Origin: Acidimicrobiia bacterium
Lineage (GTDB): Bacteria; Actinomycetota; Acidimicrobiia; Acidimicrobiales; SZUA-35
Assembly (NCBI GenBank): GCA_003231975.1
Contig: QIKW01000214.1
Span: 1 to 38,331 of the forward strand
Direction of reading: 5' to 3'
Length of the DNA: 38,331 nucleotides
In this document: in pieces, positions 15,449 through 23,298 of the stretch
Layout: every line of letters begins with the position of its first letter
Position numbering within the stretch: the stretch's first letter is position 1
The notes under the pieces: generated by a model
What the model saw: only the letters and a program-made list of their open reading frames with translations
What the model was told of the DNA's origin: nothing
The model's database searches: none
Position numbers and translations under genes: made by a program

Positions 15449-16795
15449 ATGACTGATTTAGCAGCATCGTTGGCGAACTACCAGGCACTCACCGAGTTGC
15501 ACGATGTGCACACCGTTGAAATAGCCGTGCCGGATACTCAAGGCCACCTTCGCGGCAAGCGTGTGCCCGTTGCGCGCTTCTTTGAAACCACCCACAAGGC
15601 CGGAGTGAACGTGGCCGATGCCATCTTTGTCTTCGACATGGCCAACGACTTGCCAGACAACGAGTTCATCAACATGGACACCGGCTACTTGGATTGCCGC
15701 CTGGTTCCGCAGGTGGCAACCGGTCGTGTGTTTACCCATCGGCCGGGGTATGGAATCGTGTTCGCCGACGCGGTGGATCCTGAGGGGCAACCCCATCCGC
15801 TCGCTCCGCGCAGCGTGCTGGCGGCTCAAATAGATCGGTGCCGTGCCGCCGGCCTCGATCCTGTTGTTGCCACCGAGCTTGAGTTCTATTTGTGCACTCC
15901 AGATTGGCAGCCAGTGCAATCTCACATTCAGTACAGCTCGCTGACCGATGCGGTCGCCATCGAGGAAGTGCTTTTGGCAATGCGAACCGCCCTGCTTGGC
16001 GCCGGAATCGAGGTCGAGTCTTCAAACGCCGAGTACGGCCCCGGTCAGCTCGAGATCAACACGGGCCCGGCTGACGCCATGACGTCGGCCGACAATACGG
16101 TTCTGTTCAAGTCAATCGTGAAACAGGTAGCGGTTCAGCACGGCCTGCGGGCCACGTTCATGCCAAAACCGTTCACTGATCAGTCGGGTTCTGGCATGCA
16201 CGTGCACACCAGCCTCAATGTTGACAACAAGAACGCGTTTGCAGACTCAGCCGGGGAACCGAACGAGCTGATGGCCAAGTGGATCGCAGGATTGCTAGAA
16301 CACGCGGCGGCGCTCACCTTCCTTGGCGCTCCAACCATCAATGGGCCAAAACGAATTCGGCCATACACCTTTGCCCCAACCCATATTCACTGGGGGCTAG
16401 ACAACCGAACGGTGTTGGCCCGCTGCATCACCGAAAAAGGCTCAAGCGCCAATCGGGTCGAGTTCCGCTCGGCCGGTGCCGATGCCAACCCGCACCTCCT
16501 CATCGCCGGAATTCTGGCCGCAGGCGCCGACGGGATCGAACGCAATCTCAGCCTCCCGCCAATGAGCACTGGCGACACCTACGGCAACCCCGGCGATGCG
16601 GCTGCATTGCCAAGCGATTTGGCGGGCGCAATAGCTGGATACGCGGGCAGTTCCCTCGCTCTCCTGCTTGGCGACAAATTCAGCCGCAGCTACCTCAGCA
16701 TCGCCCAGGCCGAGCTGGCTCTGGCCGATGACAACTCAGCCGACCCAGACGACGTGAACGACTGGGAACGGGCCCGCTACATAGAGCACTGTTAG
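15449..16795 (+). CDS. Glutamine-synthetase-like ligase (gamma-glutamyl-amine/polyamine synthetase type)
   Basis: 448 residues, with GAGG at 15436 ahead of ATG 15449. Glutamine-synthetase active-site motifs are present: ELEFYL (143-148), the metal/glutamate-binding GPGQLE (197-202), GSGMHVH (247-253), the Arg-rich GPKRIRPYTFAPTHIHWG and ANRVEFRSAGADANPHL. The adenylylation loop of housekeeping GlnA is absent, and the sequence resembles the PuuA/GlnA-paralogue branch, which ATP-dependently joins glutamate to an amine to form a gamma-glutamyl amide. It follows the transporter by 47 nt and is itself followed 8 nt later by two P450s, a combination compatible with activation of a secondary or cyclic amine. 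The amine is not known. Confidence 0.87.
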   Translation: MTDLAASLANYQALTELHDVHTVEIAVPDTQGHLRGKRVPVARFFETTHKAGVNVADAIFVFDMANDLPDNEFINMDTGYLDCRLVPQVATGRVFTHRPGYGIVFADAVDPEGQPHPLAPRSVLAAQIDRCRAAGLDPVVATELEFYLCTPDWQPVQSHIQYSSLTDAVAIEEVLLAMRTALLGAGIEVESSNAEYGPGQLEINTGPADAMTSADNTVLFKSIVKQVAVQHGLRATFMPKPFTDQSGSGMHVHTSLNVDNKNAFADSAGEPNELMAKWIAGLLEHAAALTFLGAPTINGPKRIRPYTFAPTHIHWGLDNRTVLARCITEKGSSANRVEFRSAGADANPHLLIAGILAAGADGIERNLSLPPMSTGDTYGNPGDAAALPSDLAGAIAGYAGSSLALLLGDKFSRSYLSIAQAELALADDNSADPDDVNDWERARYIEHC

Positions 16796-16803
16796 GACAG
16801 CCA

Positions 16804-18051
16804 ATGCAGGCCGGGAACTCTCAACACCCTGAAGTAACCGAATCAAGCCTCTACCTCGAGGGGATCCCGCACGACCGTTTCCAGGCGATGCGAGAGGCTC
16901 CAGGGCTCACCTGGCACCCCTATGAGGACGACGGATTTTGGGCTGTCACCAGGCACGCCGAGGTCAAGAATGTTTCGCGAAACGCCGATGTGTTCTCCTC
17001 AGCCATCGGCCATACCAACCTGTGGGACCTGGAGGCAGATGCCCTTGCTGCCCGCCGCTCTCTGATAGACACCGACGGCGCCGACCATGTGAGGCTCCGT
17101 CGTTTGATCTCAAAGTTGTTCACGCCGCGCGCCATTAACCGGTGGGAGCAAACAACCAGGGACATTGCGGCCAAGCTGCTTGACGACTTCATCCAGCAAG
17201 ACGGTGGAGACTGGGTAGAGATGGTGGCGGCGCCGCTGCCCATCCAGGTCATTCTCACCATCCTTGGTGTGCCAATTGAAGACGCAGATTACCTGGTTGA
17301 GCTTTCTGACTATCTGGTTGAGGGCACGGGAGATCAGCAATCGTTGCCTGCCGGCGCGTTTGGTAACACAACCGAGCTTCGGCTCTTGCCGTTCAACAGC
17401 CCCGCCAGCCACGCCTTGTTTCAGTATGGGGACCGCCTGGGGACCGAGAGGCGGGCCAGCCCACGCAACGACATTGTCAGCATGCTGGTTCAGGCCGAAG
17501 AAGATGGCGAAGGCCTGTCCGCAAACGAATACCGCAACCTCTTTCACCTGCTTGTGTTTGCCGGGAACGAGACGACCCGTACCGCCATCAGTCACGGCGC
17601 CATTGCCTTCGCCCAGAACAAAGAGCAATGGGAACGCCTTGTGGCCAAACCGGGCTTGCTTGACTCAGCTGTTGAGGAGGTCTTGCGGTGGGCCACCCCG
17701 GTGCTGCACATGCGTCGCACCGCGTCAACCAACACTGTGCTGGCTGGAACCCAGATTGAGGCAGGCCAGAAAGTGGTGATGTGGTACGCATCGTCCAACC
17801 GAGACGAAGCGGTGTTTGCTCGGCCCTTCAGCTTCGACATCGCCCGCCAAAACAACCATCAGCACTCGTTTGGTAGCGGCGGGCCCCACCATTGCCTCGG
17901 TGCCTCTCTGGCCAGGTTGGAGATTTCGGTGTTGCTGCAAGAGATGCTGAAGAGGGGCCTGGCTCTGGAACTCCGAGGCGAGCCGGTGCGAACCCCGTCG
18001 AACTTTGTGCACGGCATTCTGTCGGTTGCCATGACCCCAGAGGTGGCGTGA
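16804..18051 (+). CDS. Cytochrome P450 (first of tandem pair)
   Basis: 415 residues, soluble bacterial P450 size, with no membrane anchor. The oxygen-activating I-helix is FAGNETTR (AGNETT at 253-258), the K-helix ExxR is at 292-295, and the heme loop is FGSGGPHHCLG (356-366) with Cys364 as axial thiolate. The style of the heme loop is like the CYP125/CYP142/CYP124 group of actinobacteria, but the substrate cannot be read from that. It needs a ferredoxin and reductase, neither encoded nearby. Its stop overlaps the start of the second P450 (ATGA), so both are made together. Confidence 0.95.
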   Translation: MQAGNSQHPEVTESSLYLEGIPHDRFQAMREAPGLTWHPYEDDGFWAVTRHAEVKNVSRNADVFSSAIGHTNLWDLEADALAARRSLIDTDGADHVRLRRLISKLFTPRAINRWEQTTRDIAAKLLDDFIQQDGGDWVEMVAAPLPIQVILTILGVPIEDADYLVELSDYLVEGTGDQQSLPAGAFGNTTELRLLPFNSPASHALFQYGDRLGTERRASPRNDIVSMLVQAEEDGEGLSANEYRNLFHLLVFAGNETTRTAISHGAIAFAQNKEQWERLVAKPGLLDSAVEEVLRWATPVLHMRRTASTNTVLAGTQIEAGQKVVMWYASSNRDEAVFARPFSFDIARQNNHQHSFGSGGPHHCLGASLARLEISVLLQEMLKRGLALELRGEPVRTPSNFVHGILSVAMTPEVA

Positions 18052-19301
18052 TGGCCAGCCCAGCCCGGCCCGAGGCGCCGATTGACCTTGACAACGCAGA
18101 CACTTTCGCCAGCGGAATCCCCCAAGCGGCCTTTGCCTCGATGAGGGCAACGGCTGGCCTGCTGTGGAGCCCCGTGGCCGAAGGCCAGGGTTTCTGGTCT
18201 GTTACCCGCCATGCCGAAGTGGTTGAGGTGTCACGAGACACCACCACCTACTCATCCGCGGTTGGCCACATTCAGATCTACGACATAGATGAAGACGCCA
18301 TCGCGGCCAGAGCTTCGATGATCGACCTGGACCCACCAATTCACACCAGGCTGCGTCGCCTTGTCAGCTCGGCTTTCACCCCGCGCCACGTCCAGGGCTA
18401 TGAGGGCGCCGTGCGTTTGAGAGTGTCGGATTGCCTGGACTCTTTGGTGGCAGCAGGCGGGGGAGACTGGGTGAAGGCGGTGGCTGCACCCGTCCCTATC
18501 GGAGTGATCTGCGACATCATGGGCGTGCCCGAAGAAGACCACAACTACATGATCGAGTTGTCAGACCATCTGGTTGCGGGCACCGCCAACGAACCTTTGG
18601 AACCAGACGCATACGGCAACACCACGCCGCTGCGGATGCTGCCGTTCAACAGCCCGGCCGCACACGGGATCTTCGAGTACGCCCGCTGGCTTGGCCAGAA
18701 ACGAAGAGAGCAGCCAACCAAAGATCTGGTAAGCGAACTTGTGAACTCCGAAGTAGACGGCGAACGGCTCAGCGATGCCGAATACACGAACTTCTTCCGG
18801 CTGATGATCTTTGCCGGAAACGAAACCAGCCGTTCGTCAATGGCCCACCTCGCCATGCACATGGTGCAGTTTCCCGAGGCTTTCGACGGCGCCGAAACCG
18901 AAGCAGACCAAGCGGCGGCCCTGGCGGAAGAGGTGATCCGATACTCGTCGCCCATCTTGTACTTCCGTCGCACTGTTACAGCCCCAACGGTGCTGTCCGG
19001 CACGGCGTTGAAACCCGGCGACAAAGTTGTGATGTGGTATGCGGCCGCCAACTTCGACGATGCAGTGTTTGATGACTCGCTTGCGTTTCTGGCCGACCGG
19101 CCCCAAGCTCCTCCCAACGTTGCCTTTGGCGGAGGCGGAGCCCACTTCTGCCTTGGCGCATCGCTGGCCCGGATGGAGCTGATGATTTTAGTCCAGGAGA
19201 TGCTGGCTAGGGGAATCGAACTGGAAGTGGTTAGCCCGCCGGTGTTTGTGCCTTCCAACTTCGTGAACGGGATAGAAGAGTTGGAAGTGGTTGTGCAATG
19301 A
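18051..19301 (+). CDS. Cytochrome P450 (second of tandem pair)
   Basis: 416 residues from ATG 18051, overlapping the previous stop by 1 nt. I-helix FAGNETSR (AGNETS at 255-260), ExxR at 294-297 (EVIR) and heme loop FGGGGAHFCLG with Cys367 are intact. It is clearly paralogous to the first P450 (shared layout 'GFWxVTRHAEV', 'IxDLxx..HTRLRRLVSxxFTPR', 'LLPFNSPA'), so the pair arose by tandem duplication and has diverged well past recent copying. The two may form a heteromer, take successive oxidation steps, or differ in substrate range. Its end overlaps the TTC38-like gene by 4 nt. Confidence 0.95.
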   Translation: MASPARPEAPIDLDNADTFASGIPQAAFASMRATAGLLWSPVAEGQGFWSVTRHAEVVEVSRDTTTYSSAVGHIQIYDIDEDAIAARASMIDLDPPIHTRLRRLVSSAFTPRHVQGYEGAVRLRVSDCLDSLVAAGGGDWVKAVAAPVPIGVICDIMGVPEEDHNYMIELSDHLVAGTANEPLEPDAYGNTTPLRMLPFNSPAAHGIFEYARWLGQKRREQPTKDLVSELVNSEVDGERLSDAEYTNFFRLMIFAGNETSRSSMAHLAMHMVQFPEAFDGAETEADQAAALAEEVIRYSSPILYFRRTVTAPTVLSGTALKPGDKVVMWYAAANFDDAVFDDSLAFLADRPQAPPNVAFGGGGAHFCLGASLARMELMILVQEMLARGIELEVVSPPVFVPSNFVNGIEELEVVVQ

Positions 19302-20545
19302 GCAGCGCATCGAGCCGACCCGACGCCTGGCGCCAGCCGGTTGCCTGCGCCAACGCTGCATCGGTAGAGGCATGGGACGAGGCCTGGGATCTGCTGCTTC
19401 ACTTTCGTGGCGACCCGTTGGCTCACTTGGCCGAGGCGAATGAGGCCGACCAGGCGTTTGCGCTTGGCTCTGTGTTCTGCGCCACCTACAAAGTGCTCGG
19501 TGGTGCGCCGCCAACGGATCGGTCTCTTCAGGAAGAGGTGGCGCGGGCCCGGGAACGGTCGGCTGCCTCAGAGCGAGAGCGGCGCCATTGGGATGGCCTC
19601 CAGTTGATGCTGGCCGGCGAATTCAGCGCGGCTGCGGCGGCATGGGACGAGGTTGCCGCGGGCTCCAACGATCTGGCCGCGGTTCGTTTCGCCCACGACG
19701 TCTACCTCCACGTCGGCGACGCCGAGGCCCGCCTGCGGTCCAGCCGGGCGGCCATGCAGAGGTGGACCAAGGCAGATCCGGGCCACAACTTCGTGCTTAG
19801 CCAATACAGCTTTGCCCTCGAAGAAGCTGGCCATTTCGGTCAGGCCGAAGAAGTTGGCTGGGAGGCCCTTGATGCCGACCCCGACGACCTCTGGGCGCTT
19901 CATGCACTGGCGCATGTGTACGAAAGCACGAACAATCGAGCCGCTGGCCTTGACTTGTTAAAGTCTCGCCAGGATCGGTGGCAGACCCAGGACTTGCTGG
20001 CGGTTCACATGTGGTGGCATCTGGGGCTGCGGCTGATGGTTGAAGGCGCATTCGATGAGGTGCTTGGTATCTATGACCAGCTGGTTCCAGACGCCTCAAC
20101 CGCTTTCCGCATGGGAGATCTGTCCTCCTTGTTGTGGCGGTTGGAGCTGGCAGGGGTGGATGTTGGAGACAGGTGGGAGCCCCTGGCGGCGCTCTGGGCC
20201 AAGCGCCCCGAGCGCCACACGGTTGCCTTCCTCGACCTGCACGCCGCCTTTGCGTTCGCCCGATCTCCCAAAGAGCCTCAGGCTGCGGTGTTCTTTGCCG
20301 GTGCGGCCAAGGCGGGCCAGGGAGACACATCTGAAAACGCTGAGACTCTTCGGGTTGTTGCCCGCCCCGCGGCCCAAGCGATGGAAAGGTTCGCGTCGGC
20401 CGACTACCAGGCTGCTGTCGATCTGCTGGATGAGGTTGAGCCGCCGGGCCACCGGCTGGGTGGAAGTGTGGCCCAACGCGAAATCTTGCAGCTGACCCGC
20501 GCCGCCGCATCAGAACGGCTGGCGGCCAACGGAGGAGCGTCATGA
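19298..20545 (+). CDS. TTC38-like tetratricopeptide-repeat protein
   Basis: 415 residues, start ATG 19298 in an ATGA overlap with the second P450. It is alpha-helical and Ala/Leu-rich throughout, with SQYSFALEEAGHFGQAEEVG, AHVYESTNNRAAGLDLL and AVHMWWHLGLRLMVEG segments that are characteristic of tetratricopeptide-repeat protein 38 homologues. No catalytic motif is visible. Bacterial members have no established biochemical role; the tight coupling to P450s and an acyl-CoA dehydrogenase suggests a scaffold or assembly factor for the pathway enzymes, which is inference only. Confidence 0.8.
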   Translation: MSSASSRPDAWRQPVACANAASVEAWDEAWDLLLHFRGDPLAHLAEANEADQAFALGSVFCATYKVLGGAPPTDRSLQEEVARARERSAASERERRHWDGLQLMLAGEFSAAAAAWDEVAAGSNDLAAVRFAHDVYLHVGDAEARLRSSRAAMQRWTKADPGHNFVLSQYSFALEEAGHFGQAEEVGWEALDADPDDLWALHALAHVYESTNNRAAGLDLLKSRQDRWQTQDLLAVHMWWHLGLRLMVEGAFDEVLGIYDQLVPDASTAFRMGDLSSLLWRLELAGVDVGDRWEPLAALWAKRPERHTVAFLDLHAAFAFARSPKEPQAAVFFAGAAKAGQGDTSENAETLRVVARPAAQAMERFASADYQAAVDLLDEVEPPGHRLGGSVAQREILQLTRAAASERLAANGGAS

Positions 20546-21750
20546 CCAACTCTGGGGCGCCTCGATCGTGGGGGCTTACAGAAGACCAGGTTCGGATTCA
20601 GTCAAAGGCCAGGGAGCTGGCCAACGAGGTGATCGGGCCTCGGGCAGCTGAGGTTGACCGCACCGAGCAGTATCCGTGGCCAAACGTCGAGGCGCTCACT
20701 GAGGCCGGGTTCACCGGCATGACAGTGCCCAAAAGCCTTGGCGGGCCGGGTCACTCCTTTCTCGACGCGGTTCTGGTGGTTGAGGAGATGGCAAAGGTCT
20801 GCGGGGTAACCGGCCGAATTGCGGTTGAGTGCAACATGGGGGCAATCTCGGCCGTGCTGGCCTACGGCACCGCGGCCCAGCAGAAGTTGGCCGCAGGCTT
20901 TGTGCTGGAGGGAGACAAACCGGCCATCTGTATCACCGAGCCTGGTGCAGGCAGCGCCGCCTCGGAGATGACAACCAGGGCCGACCGCAAGGGCCAGGGC
21001 TATGTGCTGAACGGCATGAAGCACTGGATAACTGGCGGCGGCGTTTCCCGCCTGCACCTGATCTTTGCCAGAGTGTTCGACCAGGACGGAACCGAGGAAG
21101 GTATTGGCGGGTTCTTGGCCGTTCGAGACGAGACCCCGGGCCTCAGCTTTGGGAGGCGTGAGCCAACCATGGGGCTACGCGGCATTCCCGAGGTTGAGGT
21201 AATCATGCAAGACATGGCGGTTGGCCCACACATGGTTCTGCTCCCTCCATCGGGATTCAAGCGCGGCTTTGCCGACCTGATGAATGCATACAACAGCCAA
21301 CGAGTTGGAGCAGGCACCGTTGCGCTTGGGCTGGCGGCAGGCGCATATGAGTTGGCCCTGAAGTTCGTTAAGGAGAGGCACCAGTTCGGCAGACCGATCG
21401 CTGAATTTCAGGGCCTTCAGTGGATGCTGGCCGACATGTCGGTGCAGCTGGAGGCGGCCCGCAGCTTGACCTATAGAGCCGCACAGTCAAGGGGCGAAGG
21501 GGGCAGCCCGTTCCCAGATGCGGCGCTTGCCGCTCAAGCAAAGATCTTCACCTCTGAAGCATCAATCAGGGTTGTGTCGGATGCTCTGCAAATGTTCGGA
21601 GCCGCCGGTTACTCCCGCCGCAATCCGCTAGAGCGGATGTATCGCGATGTGCGAATGTTCACGATTGGTGGCGGCACCGCCCAGATCCTCCGCACCGTTG
21701 TTGCCTCCCGCATTCTGGAAATGAAGCTGCCCCAAAGGCGCAATAGCTGA
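20542..21750 (+). CDS. Acyl-CoA dehydrogenase family protein lacking the canonical catalytic Glu
   Basis: 402 residues, ATG 20542 overlapping the preceding stop by 4 nt. Typical features are the flavin/substrate loop ITEPGAGSAASEM (131-143), the WITGGG strand, the ERHQFGRPIAEFQGLQWMLADM helix and the C-terminal FGAAGYSRRNPLERMYRDVR. In most family members the base is the Glu of the IYEGT motif; here the equivalent is IGGGT with Gly377. In isovaleryl-CoA dehydrogenase a Glu in 'LDLER' does the job; here it reads YNSQR with Gln253. The enzyme may therefore use another base, or catalyse a flavin reaction other than alpha-beta desaturation. It is the last gene of the operon, with no terminator seen. 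Confidence 0.9.
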   Translation: MTNSGAPRSWGLTEDQVRIQSKARELANEVIGPRAAEVDRTEQYPWPNVEALTEAGFTGMTVPKSLGGPGHSFLDAVLVVEEMAKVCGVTGRIAVECNMGAISAVLAYGTAAQQKLAAGFVLEGDKPAICITEPGAGSAASEMTTRADRKGQGYVLNGMKHWITGGGVSRLHLIFARVFDQDGTEEGIGGFLAVRDETPGLSFGRREPTMGLRGIPEVEVIMQDMAVGPHMVLLPPSGFKRGFADLMNAYNSQRVGAGTVALGLAAGAYELALKFVKERHQFGRPIAEFQGLQWMLADMSVQLEAARSLTYRAAQSRGEGGSPFPDAALAAQAKIFTSEASIRVVSDALQMFGAAGYSRRNPLERMYRDVRMFTIGGGTAQILRTVVASRILEMKLPQRRNS

Positions 21751-21786
21751 CCAATAAAAAGCGCATACCAAGTAGGGATCGCCCCA

Positions 21787-21828
21787 ACGCGTCGAACCGC
21801 ACGCGTCGAACCGCACGCGTCAAACCGC
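21787..21828. repeat. 14-bp tandem direct repeat, three units
   Basis: ACGCGTCGAACCGC is present at 21787-21800 and 21801-21814, and with one mismatch (ACGCGTCAAACCGC) at 21815-21828. It lies in the 182-bp spacer after the acyl-CoA dehydrogenase operon. The ACGCGT core recalls the palindromes at 3.6 kb. Function unknown. Confidence 0.8.
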
Positions 21829-21858
21829 ATTGCCACCGAGAAACTCAGCCATCTTGGG

Positions 21859-21924
21859 TCCTGAAATTCGCCGGGGTTGGTCGCCGGGAATACCCGGTGT
21901 TAGATCCTGAAAATACCCTATGCT
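21859..21924 (+). promoter_or_regulatory. Candidate control region of the DUF4143 ATPase gene
   Basis: TCCTGAAAT occurs at 21859-21867 and again as TCCTGAAAAT at 21905-21914, flanking a CCGGG-AATA-CCCGG dyad (21884-21897). A possible -10 (TATGCT, 21919-21924) lies 8 nt before the GTG start, which would give a nearly leaderless mRNA. No good -35 is seen. Confidence 0.35.
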
Positions 21925-21932
21925 AGTTAGCT

Positions 21933-23201
21933 GTGAAGAGTCTTCCGCGGGGCGCGACCCCCATGCTCCACCATTTGCTCAATATCTCCAAGGTTGTGGT
22001 GCTCGAGGGCGGACGCGCAGTTGGCAAGACCACCCTCGCACGCCAAGTCGGTGCGGACCGCGACTTCCGGACGTACTTTGACTTGTCGGATCCTGCCGAT
22101 AGAGCAGCACTTGCTGGAGATCCCCATCGAATTTTGGGTGCGTCGGCCCGCCCGATCCTGGTCGACGAGGCACAGCTTGAACCAGAGGTGGCTGTGGCGG
22201 TGAAGCGGTTGGTCGACACGTCAAGCGATTTCGGGCAGGTTCTGCTGACCGGGTCGAGCAGGATCGGCCGCAGTGCCCTCGGTGGAGGCGATCCCCTTGC
22301 TGGACGGGCAACGCGGCTTCGACTCAGTTCCTTCACTCAGGGAGAGCTGGCGGGCACACCTAGCCGAGCGCTCGATCGGTGGTGGTCGGCCGAGCCAGAG
22401 CCTCAGGTTTATGACGAGCTCTCGCTCGATGAACTGACCGGCAGGCTGGTGAGGGGTGGCCTGCCTCCGGTGGCGCTCGACGAGCTGCGCCAAGGGAATG
22501 GAGACCCGGCTGACGTCGCTCGATTGATCGGGGGTTATGTCGATGGGGTGCTGACGGAGAACCTCGTGTCCCGCCGGATCGACAGGGCCCGGCTTCTGCA
22601 AACGTTTCGGTACCTCGCTGCCAACCCTGGCCAGATCCTGAATGTGAGCCGCGCAGCATCGGAGCTGTCCATGCGTGCAGAAACGGTCCAGGGTTATGTC
22701 GATCTGTGCGAGTCGTGCTTCCTTCTCGACGTCGCTCCAGCTCATCGGCCAAGCGAACATCAGACCCTCACCGCCCATCCGCGGGTGTTTGCCTCCGACA
22801 CGGGTCTCGCAGCCTGGGCCGCCGATACATCGCCAGATCGCCTCATTCGAGATTCGAAACTGTTGGGTTCGCTCGTGGAGAACTTGGTGGCTGCTGACCT
22901 CGCGGCACAGTCGGCATGGTCGCCCGATCGCACCCGGCTCCTACATTGGCGAGACACCCGACTTGGTCGAGAAGTCGATCTGGTCCTTCGTCGCTCAGAC
23001 GGGTCGATGCTGGCGATCGAGGTCAAGTCAGCTGCGACCGTTTCGATATCAGACGCCAAAGGCATCATCGCATTCGCCGGGGCGGCGGGCGACCGTTTCC
23101 GCCGTGGACTAATCGTCTACACCGGAAGAGCGACGCTGCAACTCGCCGAGCAAATCTGGGCAGTCCCGCTCAGCTCGCTGTTCAACGACGATCAAACCTG
23201 A
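21933..23201 (+). CDS. AAA ATPase with C-terminal DUF4143 domain
   Basis: 422 residues from GTG 21933. It has Walker A GGRAVGKTT (26-34), Walker B PILVDEAQ (74-81), a sensor-like LLTGSS, then a winged-helix region (LNVSRAASELSMRAETVQGYVDLCESCFLLD). The C-terminal DUF4143 domain carries a PD-(D/E)xK-like signature: Asp349 in REVDLVLR and Glu363-Val-Lys365 in LAIEVKSA. This family is common, scattered in prokaryotic genomes and of unknown cellular role; links to mobile DNA or stress have been suggested from its patchy distribution. It is a single gene with its own control region, not part of the flanking operons. Confidence 0.88.
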   Translation: MKSLPRGATPMLHHLLNISKVVVLEGGRAVGKTTLARQVGADRDFRTYFDLSDPADRAALAGDPHRILGASARPILVDEAQLEPEVAVAVKRLVDTSSDFGQVLLTGSSRIGRSALGGGDPLAGRATRLRLSSFTQGELAGTPSRALDRWWSAEPEPQVYDELSLDELTGRLVRGGLPPVALDELRQGNGDPADVARLIGGYVDGVLTENLVSRRIDRARLLQTFRYLAANPGQILNVSRAASELSMRAETVQGYVDLCESCFLLDVAPAHRPSEHQTLTAHPRVFASDTGLAAWAADTSPDRLIRDSKLLGSLVENLVAADLAAQSAWSPDRTRLLHWRDTRLGREVDLVLRRSDGSMLAIEVKSAATVSISDAKGIIAFAGAAGDRFRRGLIVYTGRATLQLAEQIWAVPLSSLFNDDQT

Positions 23202-23298
23202 AGCGCTCGTCGTCACACAATAAGGCGCAATGAGTAGTGACCTTGGCGCTAACGCTCTGTGTGTCACCCATGGCAGTGCAGTTTGGCCTGTTGGCGGG

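Noticed and set aside
18545-19426. 293-codon minus-strand frame over the second P450
   Set aside because: Antisense shadow of an intact P450 whose motifs are complete; serine-rich and without motifs.
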